A program made the translations under genes and the position numbers. Positions 48,643 to 58,879 of a stretch of 64,000 nt of DNA are shown piece after piece. The notes under the pieces were generated by a model. The model was not told where the DNA came from. It saw only the letters and a program-made list of their open reading frames with translations, and did no database searches. Within the stretch, counting starts at the first letter, position 1. Every line of letters starts with the position of its first letter. Source of the DNA: Taxawa tesnikishii (nom. ined.). Its lineage: Eukaryota > Ascomycota > Dothideomycetes > Dothideales. Location of the stretch: positions 1-64,000 of the forward strand of contig JAPDRO010000015.1 of the NCBI GenBank assembly GCA_030247885.1. Direction: 5' to 3'.

Positions 48643-49780
48643 TCAAGCATTCTCCTGTATCTGAATGTGCCTGCCAGAAGACCGCTGTTCGGCCAACAGA
48701 GGCTGGCGCTCATCAGGAGCGACGTTAGAGGCGCGAGTAACCTGCGATTCGGTGCGAGAGCGGCCAATGTGGTGAGCATTCCAGCCCTGGAAAACACCGG
48801 GATCGTGAACGTCGTCATCCTTGCCATCCTTGGCCTTCTTGCGGTCCCTGAAGTGAAAAATGATGGCAAACGCAATAAGCGTTGTCTGCATGATGCCAAC
48901 GAGGACATAGACGATCCAAGAACTCCAGCCTTCAACACCAAAACGAATCATCATGTTAACACAGAAGATCCAAGTGTACTGCGAAGACTTGGTCAGCAAC
49001 CGGCACCGTAGGCAGCGATGACAACGAAGGAAAGAACAATGTTGCAACTTACCGGAGCGCTGAGGCAGAGAGAAACGATGCTAAGACTTCCCAGATGGCC
49101 GAGATGCCATGTTGTCCTCACCTGAGGAACCCACTGGACGCAAGCGAAGACGGCAACAGCGATTCCAAGGAAGTTGGCCCAGTTCTGAGCAAACCAAGGG
49201 AAGCGGTGCAGGATCACGGCCGAGATCAGGAGAATGGCGAAAGCGAATCCACATGCAACCAGGAGGATGATCCACGCACGACGAGCTCGTCGGAAGGTTC
49301 TATCTGGTCCGGAGATCGAAGGCCGTCGACCGTGCAGCTCGGCATCAGCTTCTTCCTCAGAGTAGTAGACGTACAGGAAGAGACTTGAAGCGATGGGTCA
49401 GACTATGGTTGTAATCGGTGATAGGGAGGTCAGACTTACACAACCCAGAAGCATGCAATACCCAAGATAACTTGCAGCATACCAAGTAGACCACTGATGC
49501 AAGCGAAGCGAGTGTTCTCCCTACAGCATCCCATGTCGACCTGGCTGGAAGGGAGACACAGGATATTGGCGACGGCGCAGACACCAGATAGAGAGCCGAG
49601 CAGGACGTAGAGGGTAGAGAGACCTTCGGCGGACCTGCGGGAGACGATGCGAGCCCATTGCGGGATATTGCAGATGAGCACAAAAGCCATCAAGCAGCTA
49701 CAAGACACAAGTCAGTTTTCCCGTGTTTCATGAACGGTTGTCTCATGAACCTCGTACCAAGAGACTGTGAATTGGGCCAT
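48643..49780 (-). CDS. PQ-loop repeat membrane protein, probable vacuolar transporter
   Basis: Four exons (49780-49758, 49697-49440, 49383-49053, 48978-48643) give 315 residues starting MAQFTVSCCLMAFVL. Two PQ-loop repeats are visible: ICNIPQWARIVSRRSAEGLSTLYVLLGSLSG, and WVPQVRTTWHLGHLGSLSIVS. Seven hydrophobic segments can be counted. The C-terminal tail is charged and contains DERQPLL, an acidic dileucine signal used for vacuole/lysosome sorting. Relatives include cystinosin and the yeast Ypq vacuolar basic amino acid transporters, but the substrate here cannot be told from sequence. The tiny first exon (23 nt) was chosen because it supplies the only Met in phase with a good donor. Confidence 0.85.
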
Positions 49781-51134
49781 GGATGGTTTGGCGAGGTGCT
49801 TGCACCTGTCCGGCTCGAACATTATGCCGGCGTCCATCGGGTTAGGACTTGTGCGACCAAACATGTCAATATCCATCGTGCTATGATGTGCTGGACAGGC
49901 AAAGGGTCTGGTCGTGTGTATAGCAGAAAGTTACGAAAGTGGAGTGGCAACGAATTTTTGTATACAGCGGCAGAAGTCAATCCCCTATCTTCCCTGGTCC
50001 GGGCGGTGTAATGTAGAATGTACACGTTGACGTAATGGGCGCGCCATTGGCGCATGAAAAAACATTGCTGGATGCAACACGATAAGCGACGCGTTCAACA
50101 ACCGCCAACTGTTGCATGTGCTTCAGCATGCGCTTCTTTATTGCACAAGACAATCCAGGAATGTGATTATGCAGGGAACCCCTCACGCGTTTCAGGGAAG
50201 GTGTCCCCGTGGGCAAAGGTACAGGGCATTGCGGGTGGTGTCTGACTCGCTTGGCGCTCGTCCCTCTGTTGTCCCCGCTTCCAGTTGAGTACAAAATACC
50301 TCAACAACATCGACGACAGCTCTGGTCTTGGAAAGAGCAGAGGCGATCCTGTCCAACAACCTCTGCAACAAGCTGAAGGCCATGCCCAGACTCTCTTTTA
50401 AGTTTGACAAGTGCAAGAGGTAGAGCAAGGTAACACTTACTCATATGCGTTCAACATCAGGTCTCTGTCTGTTCTCTCGGTCAGAGGATACGTACTGCGG
50501 CATTCCGTAAACTAAGACTCACCGCTTTTTCGCTTATAAGGCTTTCGAGCATAAAACCGTCCAGCGCTAGTACTGCTGAAGGGTCATTCGTAACGTGAAA
50601 AGTCGTCTCGTCACGCTAATTCTACCGCCTCCAGTAGCCTTGCTTTTGTGTAGACGTATACCTCCTTCTTGCTTGACTCGGACTACGTCGAATGTGACAC
50701 TTTATCATGCTTTGCACGTCTTCGTTGGACCCTCCTTGGGTTCTACGGCAACGAAAAGTCCCATGTGTGCTCCATTGACAGGCACCGGCTCCCAGCTGGT
50801 CATTTAAAGAGACCACTTCGCTACGCTCCAAAGCCGAGCTGGATCCGGAAATATCACGAGCGCTCCCTGCCTGGACATGGCATCTCCAGTCAATATATGT
50901 TCTTAGCGTGAATCATGGCACAGGATCGATGAGTCTGCCCTGGGGCACAACGTTTCTTCTTTATTCGTACAATTTCATATATAAGAGCAAACCACAAGGC
51001 TCTCACACAGCGAATTCACGAGAATCCGCATACACAAAGAAGGCCTGCTCCCGCGCGCACTCCCAATGGTGCCCGCTGTTCCAGCACAACACAGTATGTT
51101 GCTGAGGACCGCGTCCAGTTTCCCCATCTCGAGC
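49781..51134. other. Gene-free interval
   Basis: Composition is normal with many short frames, none supported. It includes the upstream region of the PQ-loop gene. Confidence 0.5.
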
Positions 51135-51605
51135 TTATGGCTTGTAGGTAGGGTCCTCTTCCGGATCTTCCATACCACCGTCTGCAACGGACGCTATTCC
51201 GGACGTCAGTATGTGTACTTGTTTGAAGTTGCTTTGACTTGCCTGCAGTGCTCAGTCCACCATCCCGACTGTCAACACGAAGTCAGCTGCAAGCTGTAGA
51301 ATTGTTCGTTCAAGTTTACGTACGCAGTACCGCCGACGCCAGGCGCGGGATTCGACTGCTTGACGTTGTCGCTGCTTTCAGTGTAGCTGAATACAAGTCA
51401 GATCAACGCTCGGAAAGGTTGATTGAGACGCCTCGTGTAAAGGGCAGGGATCGTACGGCTTCTCAGACGACTTCGTGTTTGGCGGCAGGTATTGTCCATC
51501 CTGCGACTCTGCATCGCTGCCTCCGTCGGCGACAGTGGCAGCGGTGCTGAGACCTCCGTCTTTGGCTGTTCCGCCTACACCAGGTGCTGGATTTCCGGTT
51601 GACAT
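51135..51605 (-). CDS. Small disordered protein with duplicated NPAPGVGGTA module
   Basis: Four exons (51605-51457, 51386-51324, 51268-51243, 51181-51135) give 94 residues. The start at 51605 opens MSTGNPAPGVGGTAKDGGLSTA. After the first intron the same module returns as SNPAPGVGGTARDGGLSTA, and the last exon ends DGGMEDPEEDPTYKP. Introns one and two are GT-AG (donors GTACGA, GTACGT). Intron three is GC-AG with the strong donor GCAAGT. All phases agree, and each splice restores the repeat. The protein is rich in Gly, Asp, Ser and Pro, has no Cys or hydrophobic core and is probably unstructured. Function unknown. Confidence 0.75.
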
Positions 51606-53642
51606 TGTAGGAATAAAAACTTCAGGATAGACAGGTGATTTTAAACATGCATCAAGAGAGCAAACCACCTACTCTATATATTCATATATACGAACGAAGG
51701 TTTGACTATCTGCACCATGATGCTGAATGACGGAGAACTGAAGCGATGTCATGCTTGGCGCGCCGCTGCTCCGAATGGGAAAATAGAGTCTACCTTCAAG
51801 AACTTCGGTTTCCCTTGTTCTTTGTGTCACGAAAAGAGCGTGAAGTACAGGGTACCAGACGATCTTGACCCGTTGGAAACAAATCATTGAAAGGGAGGAG
51901 ACGGGGCAGAAAGATTGTCCGCGGCTCTCACGGAAGCCAACCGGCTTGGTGGACAACGCGGGACAAGCTCTCGCTTCTGGCTTCACCCATACTTCCCCCT
52001 TGTTTATCATCTTTAAAGGTGCGTTGTTATGTACCAAAGGGCGCTTCGATCTTGCTCCACTGTTCGGGCCATTTAGTGAAGCTCTATCTGCTTGGATCTG
52101 TACGCTGCGATGTTCCGACATGAGATACGATTGGATCATGACAATGTCAGCGACGCCAGAAGATTGTGGAGCGTTATCACCGATAGCTCGTTATATTGGA
52201 TCTGATCTCTTCAAACTGCGCCGCAAGAACTTGCCAGGTCTTGGATCGATGCAGGCTTCCAAAAGACGGTAGAGCTGAGCATTCAGTATCGGCGTCGCAT
52301 GAAAGTGAGCTAACAGGTATGCACTGCACTCCAATCTATCACCAGCTATGTATCCATCTACATCTGCACATCTCTGTGCCATGATTGGTATCCTGTAGCC
52401 ATATCTTCTTTCTTAGACAGCATATTTTGCTAGTCCCGGTCCGGTCACTGGTGTGCTAAGGTCGCGATGGCAATACGTCTTTCCCGCGAGTCAGGAGCGA
52501 CATAGCACACGATGACCTTGATGACGGGTACCTCAGATCTAGGTTCTCAGCACGACTGATCGTAAAGGGAAGCCCGGACGACAATAAACTCACAACCATT
52601 GTCCGGAACATTATGCAGTCAGAAAGAGGCACGACGGATCGCTTCGGGAATGGGTCTGCTAGGCCCGACGGTGAGACCATCGCTCGCCTCGCCAATACAC
52701 TGCGGCAGTCGCGGCACTGCGAACGCATACCCAAGCCCGATTTCGACCCGAGCCACAAGAGCCCTGGAGATGAAATACCCAGCTATGGCATAACGTCTTC
52801 TCTTGAACAATGCCCGCATGCTAATGACTCAAGTACCGCGATCTGGTCTCCGAGAAACACGTGAGACGTCCTCGTGTCCAGATGTATATATCGTTGCCTC
52901 CTCTTCCACGACCGTGTTCAGTAAGTCCTGCACATTGACCACTTCGACCTTAGTCCTCACACGAGGAGAAACCTGGCAATTTCGTCTTTTTCAGCATGCG
53001 AATCATTTCCGACAGCAGCTAGTCCATGCTAGCGGCCTGGTCCCACGTCTTTGGACGCGATTCGTATCAGATCTTCTCTCCCTTTCACACAACAAACCTT
53101 GAACATCACAGCAAAACCTTGTCAGACCATAACACTAGAACACATTCAGACTTGCCAACACAAGTACTCCTGACCTCCATACTCAACCATCCATACAGAA
53201 ACCATTGCAATCCCACTCAAGACCTTCTCCTTTCTCTCCGACAACTTCCTCAATCTTACCATCAGATCAGAGGAGGGTCCATGCGTGATGTTAGCGACAT
53301 GGTGTGGGCCGAGCATCAAGGCTCCAGACCGAGGTGGAGGTGCTGGTCCGGTCCCTTTGGTTTGGGAGGTTTTCTGTGTTGCTGTAGGGTGACGATGTGC
53401 CTGACAGACCTCGACCTGACGATTGGTGCATATCGGGCTCGTGTATGCTCACCGTCTCAATCCACTCTGTGATCCATATACTCGGGGGTCGTGAAGGTTA
53501 CGGCGGCTATGACGCCTGGGGCCGACGAGATGGAGAACGCCACCGATAGAGCCGCCGTGACTGCAACGCTCATGTTCGATCCCAAGCGAACTGGCAGCCG
53601 CCAGGAGGCGGCCGGCGAAGCAGAAGCGATGCTTGGCGCATC
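51606..53642. other. Two-kilobase interval without a supported gene
   Basis: Frames up to 156 codons overlap on both strands without recognisable motifs. A CCTTTCACAC/CTCAACC-rich stretch at 53080-53270 looks like a fungal 5' UTR and may lead into the ORF to its right. A 63-codon frame at 53281 is not supported. Confidence 0.4.
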
Positions 53643-54236
53643 ATGAATGACTGTGGTGCACCGCGGACAGCTACAGAGCCAGCGGGCAGACGAGCGCGGT
53701 ATGATGGCTACAGACAGAACCCTAGGGAACTGTATGTGAGCGGTGCCTTACCTGCTGAGCAACCTCAAAGGCGGAGGGCAAACCAGAGACAGGAGGTCCT
53801 CGACGGTGACTACGCCTTTGCAACTCGTGTACAGGACGAGCTCAACCGCGGTGGTGTGCGCCAGCAAGTGCAATTCGAAGACGGCACCCGGCCTGGTGGT
53901 GGTAGCTTCAGGCCCGGGTGGGGATCTAGCTCAAGCAGCATGCTAGATACAAGGGGCTTATCGTTGGAAGACCCACGCTCCAGTCGCTCCTCGAGACTCG
54001 GCGGCTCCGGACGCGGCATGCAAGGAGCCGGTCGGAGCATCAGTCATGGTTTTGGCCAAGGCTGGCACCCCGCTGATCAGGGCATGCACAGCGTTGGCCG
54101 CAGCATGCGCAATTCCGGTCAAGGCGCAAGGAACCTGTTCAGCCATCCTGGAGGAGGCGGCGGCGGTCGAAGACTGCAACGCGATCTCAGGCAGAAACCA
54201 CATGGTGTGTGCCCGATGCGTGGAAGATACCCATAG
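53643..54236 (+). CDS. Low-complexity Arg/Gly/Ser-rich ORF, doubtful
   Basis: 197 codons from the Met at 53643. The frame is open further 5' (GGGRRSRSDAWRI), so the true start or an upstream exon may lie earlier. Residues 30-75 (QRRRANQRQEVLDGDYAFATRVQDELNRGG) look like a helix. The rest is a run of R-S-G-H repeats such as QGMHSVGRSMRNSGQG, resembling RG-rich RNA-binding tails. No known domain. It could be coding or a fortunate open frame in biased DNA. Confidence 0.35.
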   Translation: MNDCGAPRTATEPAGRRARYDGYRQNPRELYVSGALPAEQPQRRRANQRQEVLDGDYAFATRVQDELNRGGVRQQVQFEDGTRPGGGSFRPGWGSSSSSMLDTRGLSLEDPRSSRSSRLGGSGRGMQGAGRSISHGFGQGWHPADQGMHSVGRSMRNSGQGARNLFSHPGGGGGGRRLQRDLRQKPHGVCPMRGRYP

Positions 54237-54868
54237 GATGTGGAGGACGAAACCCCACGTCCTACGGTCGCTGGGAAGGCGAAAGTGGTGGTCTTGTTGT
54301 TTCGGCATAGGAAGCTCTCTGGAGCCCCCTTCAAATGGCGATACTATCGTGAACGAACGAGGTGATTCCGGCCTTCCGGCGGGAGCTGAGCTGTGAAAGC
54401 ATTGTTCATCATACTTCGGTCTCCATATGTCCGTGAGGCTCGGTATCGGCGGTTAAATTTCTGTTTCGCTGGTATGCGCCGTGGGCGTGGAAAGGTAGGT
54501 AGGTAGGCAGCGAGAAGGAAATACTACATGCGAAAGTACGAGATCGAGCAATGAGTGCGATGACTGACATCAGTGGACAAGGCTTCTGAACGCGTGGAAC
54601 TAGTGGAATTTGCGAGACTATGAAGACAGACGAATTCACATCAGAACTGGCTCTTCGAAGGTCTTAGCTGGGAGCGAAACATGGATCTGGCACATGCAAG
54701 GAAATGACAAAGAAACACAGGGAATGCCGACATTACCAGTAATTGGTATGCTGCCTAGTAAAGATGGGGAAAGGACGCCCATACCATCATCCGATGTCTA
54801 AACCACAACCCTGGCGGGCTTTGATATCATATCCCACACATACATACCTGTCACCCATCCCAAATCCT
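54237..54868. other. Intergenic region, no gene
   Basis: 3' flanks of the two convergent neighbours, with a short GTAG slippage run at 54494-54509. Nothing else seen. Confidence 0.5.
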
Positions 54869-56452
54869 TTACAACTTCGCCTTGACCCACATGACCAACT
54901 TCTCCAAGCCAGCCTCGCCATCGAAAACATCCCTCTCCACCGCTCTGGCGTTAACATGCTTCACGCCCAAATCCTCCACCCTCTCGACGCCCAACAGCCT
55001 CATAGCCGTCTCCGTCTCCGCCTTGAGAATCTCAAGAACCCTCTCGACTCCCTTCGTACCTCCGGCTCCAAGTCCGAACAAGGGTGCACGACCGACACCC
55101 ACGGCCTTCGCGCCTAAGCACAGCGCTTTAACGACATCGGTTCCGCGCTTGATACCGCCGTCGACGTAGACTTCGATCTTGGAGAAGACTTCGGGGCAGT
55201 ATTTCCTGATTTCGAGCAGGGTGTGGATGCTGGGCGGTGCGGTGTCTGCGGCGCGTCCGCCGTGGTTGCTGAGGATGATACCGCGAACTTGCGGTGCGTA
55301 GAGTGAGGCCAAGTACGCGTCCTCGTGCGTCTGTACACCCTTGAGCACGATGGGCAGATCGGTGTGCTTTGCTAACCATGGCAGTGTAGTCTTCCATGTG
55401 AGATCCGGTGCTGTGCCCAGGAACAAGCTCTTTCCAACACCGCCTCCGCCACCTCCTTCCTTCGCCTCACCCGCAGTGGCAGACTTAGGGTCCGCGCTGG
55501 TGGTCGACGAGGAGCCCTCTTGTACCGAGCTGCGGATGGGCAGGTTGGCGCCGATGTTTTTGCCCTCACGCTCGTCGTGCTCACGTTTACCCGGCACAGG
55601 TGCGTCGAGCGTGAGACAGATGAACTTGACGTTTGGCAACTTCTTGATTCTTGCAAGCATATCCTCGCTCTTCTTGCGGTCCGTCTGGACGTACAGCTGC
55701 CAGCCGAACATCTGATCCGGCTTCGCGCCTTCGATGATCTGCTCAGGTGTCTGCGATGCGTTGTTCGAGATGATCTGCAACGCGCCGTACTTCTCGCACG
55801 CCTTTGCGATACCGTGTTCGCCGTCCGGGTGACCAAGCCGCGCCATGGCGGCGGGTGAGACGTAGAACGGTACGCTGACTTTGTGGCCCAAAAGCGTGGT
55901 TGACGTGTCGCAGTTTGTGCAATCAACGAAAACGCGTGGGCGAAGGAGGATGGAGCGGTAGACGGTGTTATTGAGGGATTTTGATGCCAGATCATCGGCG
56001 GCGGAGTAGTAGTATGCCCATGCTTTCCTGCTCATGCGCTTTGTAGCCGTCTGTTCGATCTCATCCAGATTCAAGCAATCTTCAACCGGGATGATCTGCT
56101 CTGCTGCTTGTTTGCTGTCTTCAGCAGGCGCCTTTTCGGTAGCGGGAAGTGTGCTGGTGTCGAAGGAGCCAAGTTTCGCTGATGGTGGGAGGGAGTTCTC
56201 AAGTGTGCCTGGAGGGTGGATCGGATCGTATTCTTCTGTTGCATCTTGCCCAGCAAGTTGGAGGATGATCTTGCTGCCGCCCGGGTGTTCGGGGAGGAAA
56301 GAGGTTACGTCCCAGACATTGCCGTAGAGGACCACCCAGCAGCTGTCTTTTGTGTTGTGCTTTGATACTGCAAGACATCAGTGAGACAGATGACAAGAGC
56401 TTGCTGATTTCTTGCTATTCGTACCTTCGTCGTATGTGTACACCTTCCCCAT
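54869..56452 (-). CDS. Cytochrome b5-linked FMN dehydrogenase (L-lactate dehydrogenase, cytochrome b2 type)
   Basis: Exons 56452-56425 and 56367-54869 give 508 residues. The N-terminal cytochrome b5 domain has the heme-binding [12 protein letters not shown] (first His ligand) and [10 protein letters not shown] (second His). The FMN alpha-hydroxy-acid dehydrogenase domain starts near residue 115 and shows [46 protein letters not shown], the KGV lysine, the active-site SNHGGR, and the phosphate-binding [25 protein letters not shown]. It oxidises L-lactate (or a similar 2-hydroxy acid) to the keto acid. Yeast Cyb2 has a long mitochondrial presequence. This one begins [14 protein letters not shown] directly at the b5 domain, so a cytosolic location is possible. 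A Ser/Gly-rich insert (about residues 310-340) replaces part of loop 4. Confidence 0.92.
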
Positions 56453-57006
56453 CTTCGAGATCTTTGAGATGCCGACGCTTATTGGTTCGAATTCTTCTGT
56501 TCTATAGGTGTATGAAAATTGTTAAGGGTATGAACAGGAGATGTATGGAGTGCAACAGGGACCGAATCAGCAATGTACAGTATGCAGATAGCGAAGGATC
56601 AGGATAATCGGTGGGAAAAGAGCGAGAGGTGCTCGACTTCTGTATCAACGATATGCCGACGGGTCAAAGGCCGACGAGCAATGTGGAGAAACCCCCGGAC
56701 AAGATCGACGTCGGGTGAGAACGCCGAATGGCCGGAAAAAGTGATGGCCGGGCACCGCGAAACGCGAATGTTCTTGCAGACTCTCGTCGATTTTAAAGGA
56801 CAGTTCCATGCGGAACAGATTTCTTTACTCAATCCCTCTATGTACAATAGTGCATATCCTTTGCGAAGAGTAAAATACGATCTGGTGTTGTTTGACCCGA
56901 AGAGGTAATCGCGTCCGAGGCAGAGTAGAGCACGGGCTGCGGGGAAATTCTGGATAAACTTGCCCCAGTTCTTCTCGTCTTCTCGTGTTGTGCCATACCG
57001 GTTGAT
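56453..57006. other. Intergenic region, no gene
   Basis: Upstream region of the b2-type dehydrogenase and 3' flank of the Nudix gene. Nothing else supported. Confidence 0.5.
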
Positions 57007-58544
57007 TCAGGTGAATCGCCTGCGGTACCGTACCCAAAGCAGGGCCGCCAGCGCGACGAAAGCGGACGTCCTACCCACCAGGGCCACCGCAACCGCTTTC
57101 CTTACGATGTCATAGTAACCTTCCAGCATGGTTGCCACAGCACTTGACTTGAACGCGAGCCTGCCAGGTGTATTGGAGTCTCTCCGATGATCAACGCCTG
57201 AACCAAGCCCTCCCATACCGAGCTCCTTAAGGTCGGCATCTTTGGGTACAGAAACGGCGTCGAGGCCTGCTTCAACCGCTGCTGCGGTTGGGCCATTGGA
57301 GTGTCCAGTCGCAATCTCCTGCATCTTCTGCTGCTTGAACCTGTATGACATGGCCCAGACAGCGAAGCGAACGTCCCATGGCGTGAAGGTAGGATATGTC
57401 CATAACTGCAGAGCCGTATGTGGAGGGAAAAGGTCCAGGAAGTCTGCCATGACTCCAAGTGTAAGTCCCCACAGCAACAGTCTCTGCTCGTGCTGCGCTT
57501 TGTTCGGTTCCTTTCTCGAGAACAATGTACTCAGCAGCGAACGCGGCGCATAGAATTCGTTGAGACCGGGTTCTGGGGGCCCGTCGATAGATTCGTTGCA
57601 GTGCAAGCTTTCTGATGGGCAAAGGCGGATCGCTGCAAACATCATCTTTCCTAGCATTGCACGCAGTAGCCAGCGTTTCACACCCGTCTCTTGATGTGCT
57701 ATCCTGTTCGAGACGTCCTCGAAGGAAACAGTCCGGTTTTCGGCGGACAACAGAGCACGGAGTGGGACCCAATGGGCAGAGGCCACTTCAGTGGGTTGCA
57801 GCTTGAGAGGAGGTATGAAGTGCTTCGTGATGAGGAAAACGTACGGACAAAGGACCATCAATCTGTTCGACGATGTCAGTGTGCTTGTGTCCAAAGACCA
57901 GTTCCAAGGTGCACGCACGGTACTTTACCCCAACTCGTTGTCACGACTCTCTGTGGCAGATTGCCGACTGCTATACAGTTGTCTTCCGTCAAATTCACAC
58001 CCACCTCTTCTGAAGCCTCCCTTATGGCTGCTGCCTGGTCGTCGGCATCCTCCGGATCTCTCCTGCCACCGGGCAGAGCGACATGGCTTGTCCATCTGTC
58101 CCCCTTTCTTGCTGCGCGTTTTATGAATAGCACCTCCGGATCTCCATGCTTGACCCAGTCCTGAACAAAGAAGGTATCGAGATCGCGGGCTACAGGGGCA
58201 TCGGTTGCAGGCCAATGTGAGTGTCGCGGCTGGACGCGTACTATCAGCGCGACAGAGGCGCGTTTCTTCAAGGACTCGGGCCCAACGATTGTTGGATAAG
58301 GGTTCTGTGATAGGCTCCAGAACGTATGTTGGAGACTGGATATCAGGTCCTCTCCCATCCCAGATGCATGCGACATGTCGGACGAATCTCCGAGGCTTAC
58401 AGTCGGTGCTGTAAGGTGTGGCATGCACGAAGTGTGGTTGTTGTGATGATCAAAAGAGGAGGCCGCGAAAAGGGAAGAAGCTGAGCGTCGCGTGCTCGAA
58501 TGGGGAAGCGATGATGGTCGAAGCTCGGGCGATGACAGGATCAT
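57007..58544 (-). CDS. Nudix hydrolase with C-terminal membrane anchor (frame break at splice donor)
   Basis: Exon 1 (58544-57929) and exon 2 (57862-57007) give about 490 residues. The Nudix core LPGGRRDPEDADD...AAIREASEEVGV is of the PCD1/NUDT7-like, CoA-diphosphatase type. A longer second half, not typical of that enzyme, contains FTPWDVRFAVWAMSYRF and ends in one hydrophobic span before RYRRRFT, a tail-anchor layout. The two exons join in phase only if one G is missing from the GGGG run at the donor (57928-57931). With it the junction reads SWG-LMVLCPYVF. The start is uncertain because the first 60 residues are Ser/His-rich. It hydrolyses a nucleoside-diphosphate-linked substrate, identity unknown. 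It is divergent from VTC4. Confidence 0.78.
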
Positions 58545-58879
58545 GCATACATTCGATCTTCATGTGACAGACGCAGCCTGCAGCTGCAGGTCCCCGGCGG
58601 ATGATAGAATGCCAAGATGACGACAGCGGAGAGCTGAGGGCCGAGAGCTGGAAGCTGAGCTGAGCGCCGGCAGCGAAGTGGAGCTCTCAGAAGGAAAGAG
58701 CAGTGCGTGGGAGCGTTGCGGCTTCCCATTGGGTTAAGCTTCACTATCCGAAGCCCATGCACAATGTTCCATGGCTGACACGCCCACCATGCAGAAACTG
58801 CAGTACCAACAATTGAGAATTGGATAAAGGTTACCGTTGGCTTGGTAAACCTCTGTTCTGACACCTATACACCACCGCA
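58545..58879. promoter_or_regulatory. Shared upstream region of the Nudix and VTC4 genes
   Basis: 335 bp separate the two start codons in divergent orientation, so the promoters overlap or share elements. A palindromic GCAGCCTGCAGCTGC lies near 58574-58588. I cannot assign a TATA box. Confidence 0.45.

Noticed and set aside
35874-49780. Secondary-metabolite gene cluster (P450, dehydrogenase, transporter-like gene close together)
   Set aside because: No polyketide synthase, peptide synthetase or terpene enzyme is present. The neighbours are housekeeping genes, and spacing and orientation are ordinary.
53281-53472. 63-codon frame upstream of the low-complexity ORF
   Set aside because: Trp/Cys-rich reading without motif. 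It may be 5' UTR, and no splice to 53643 is clear.
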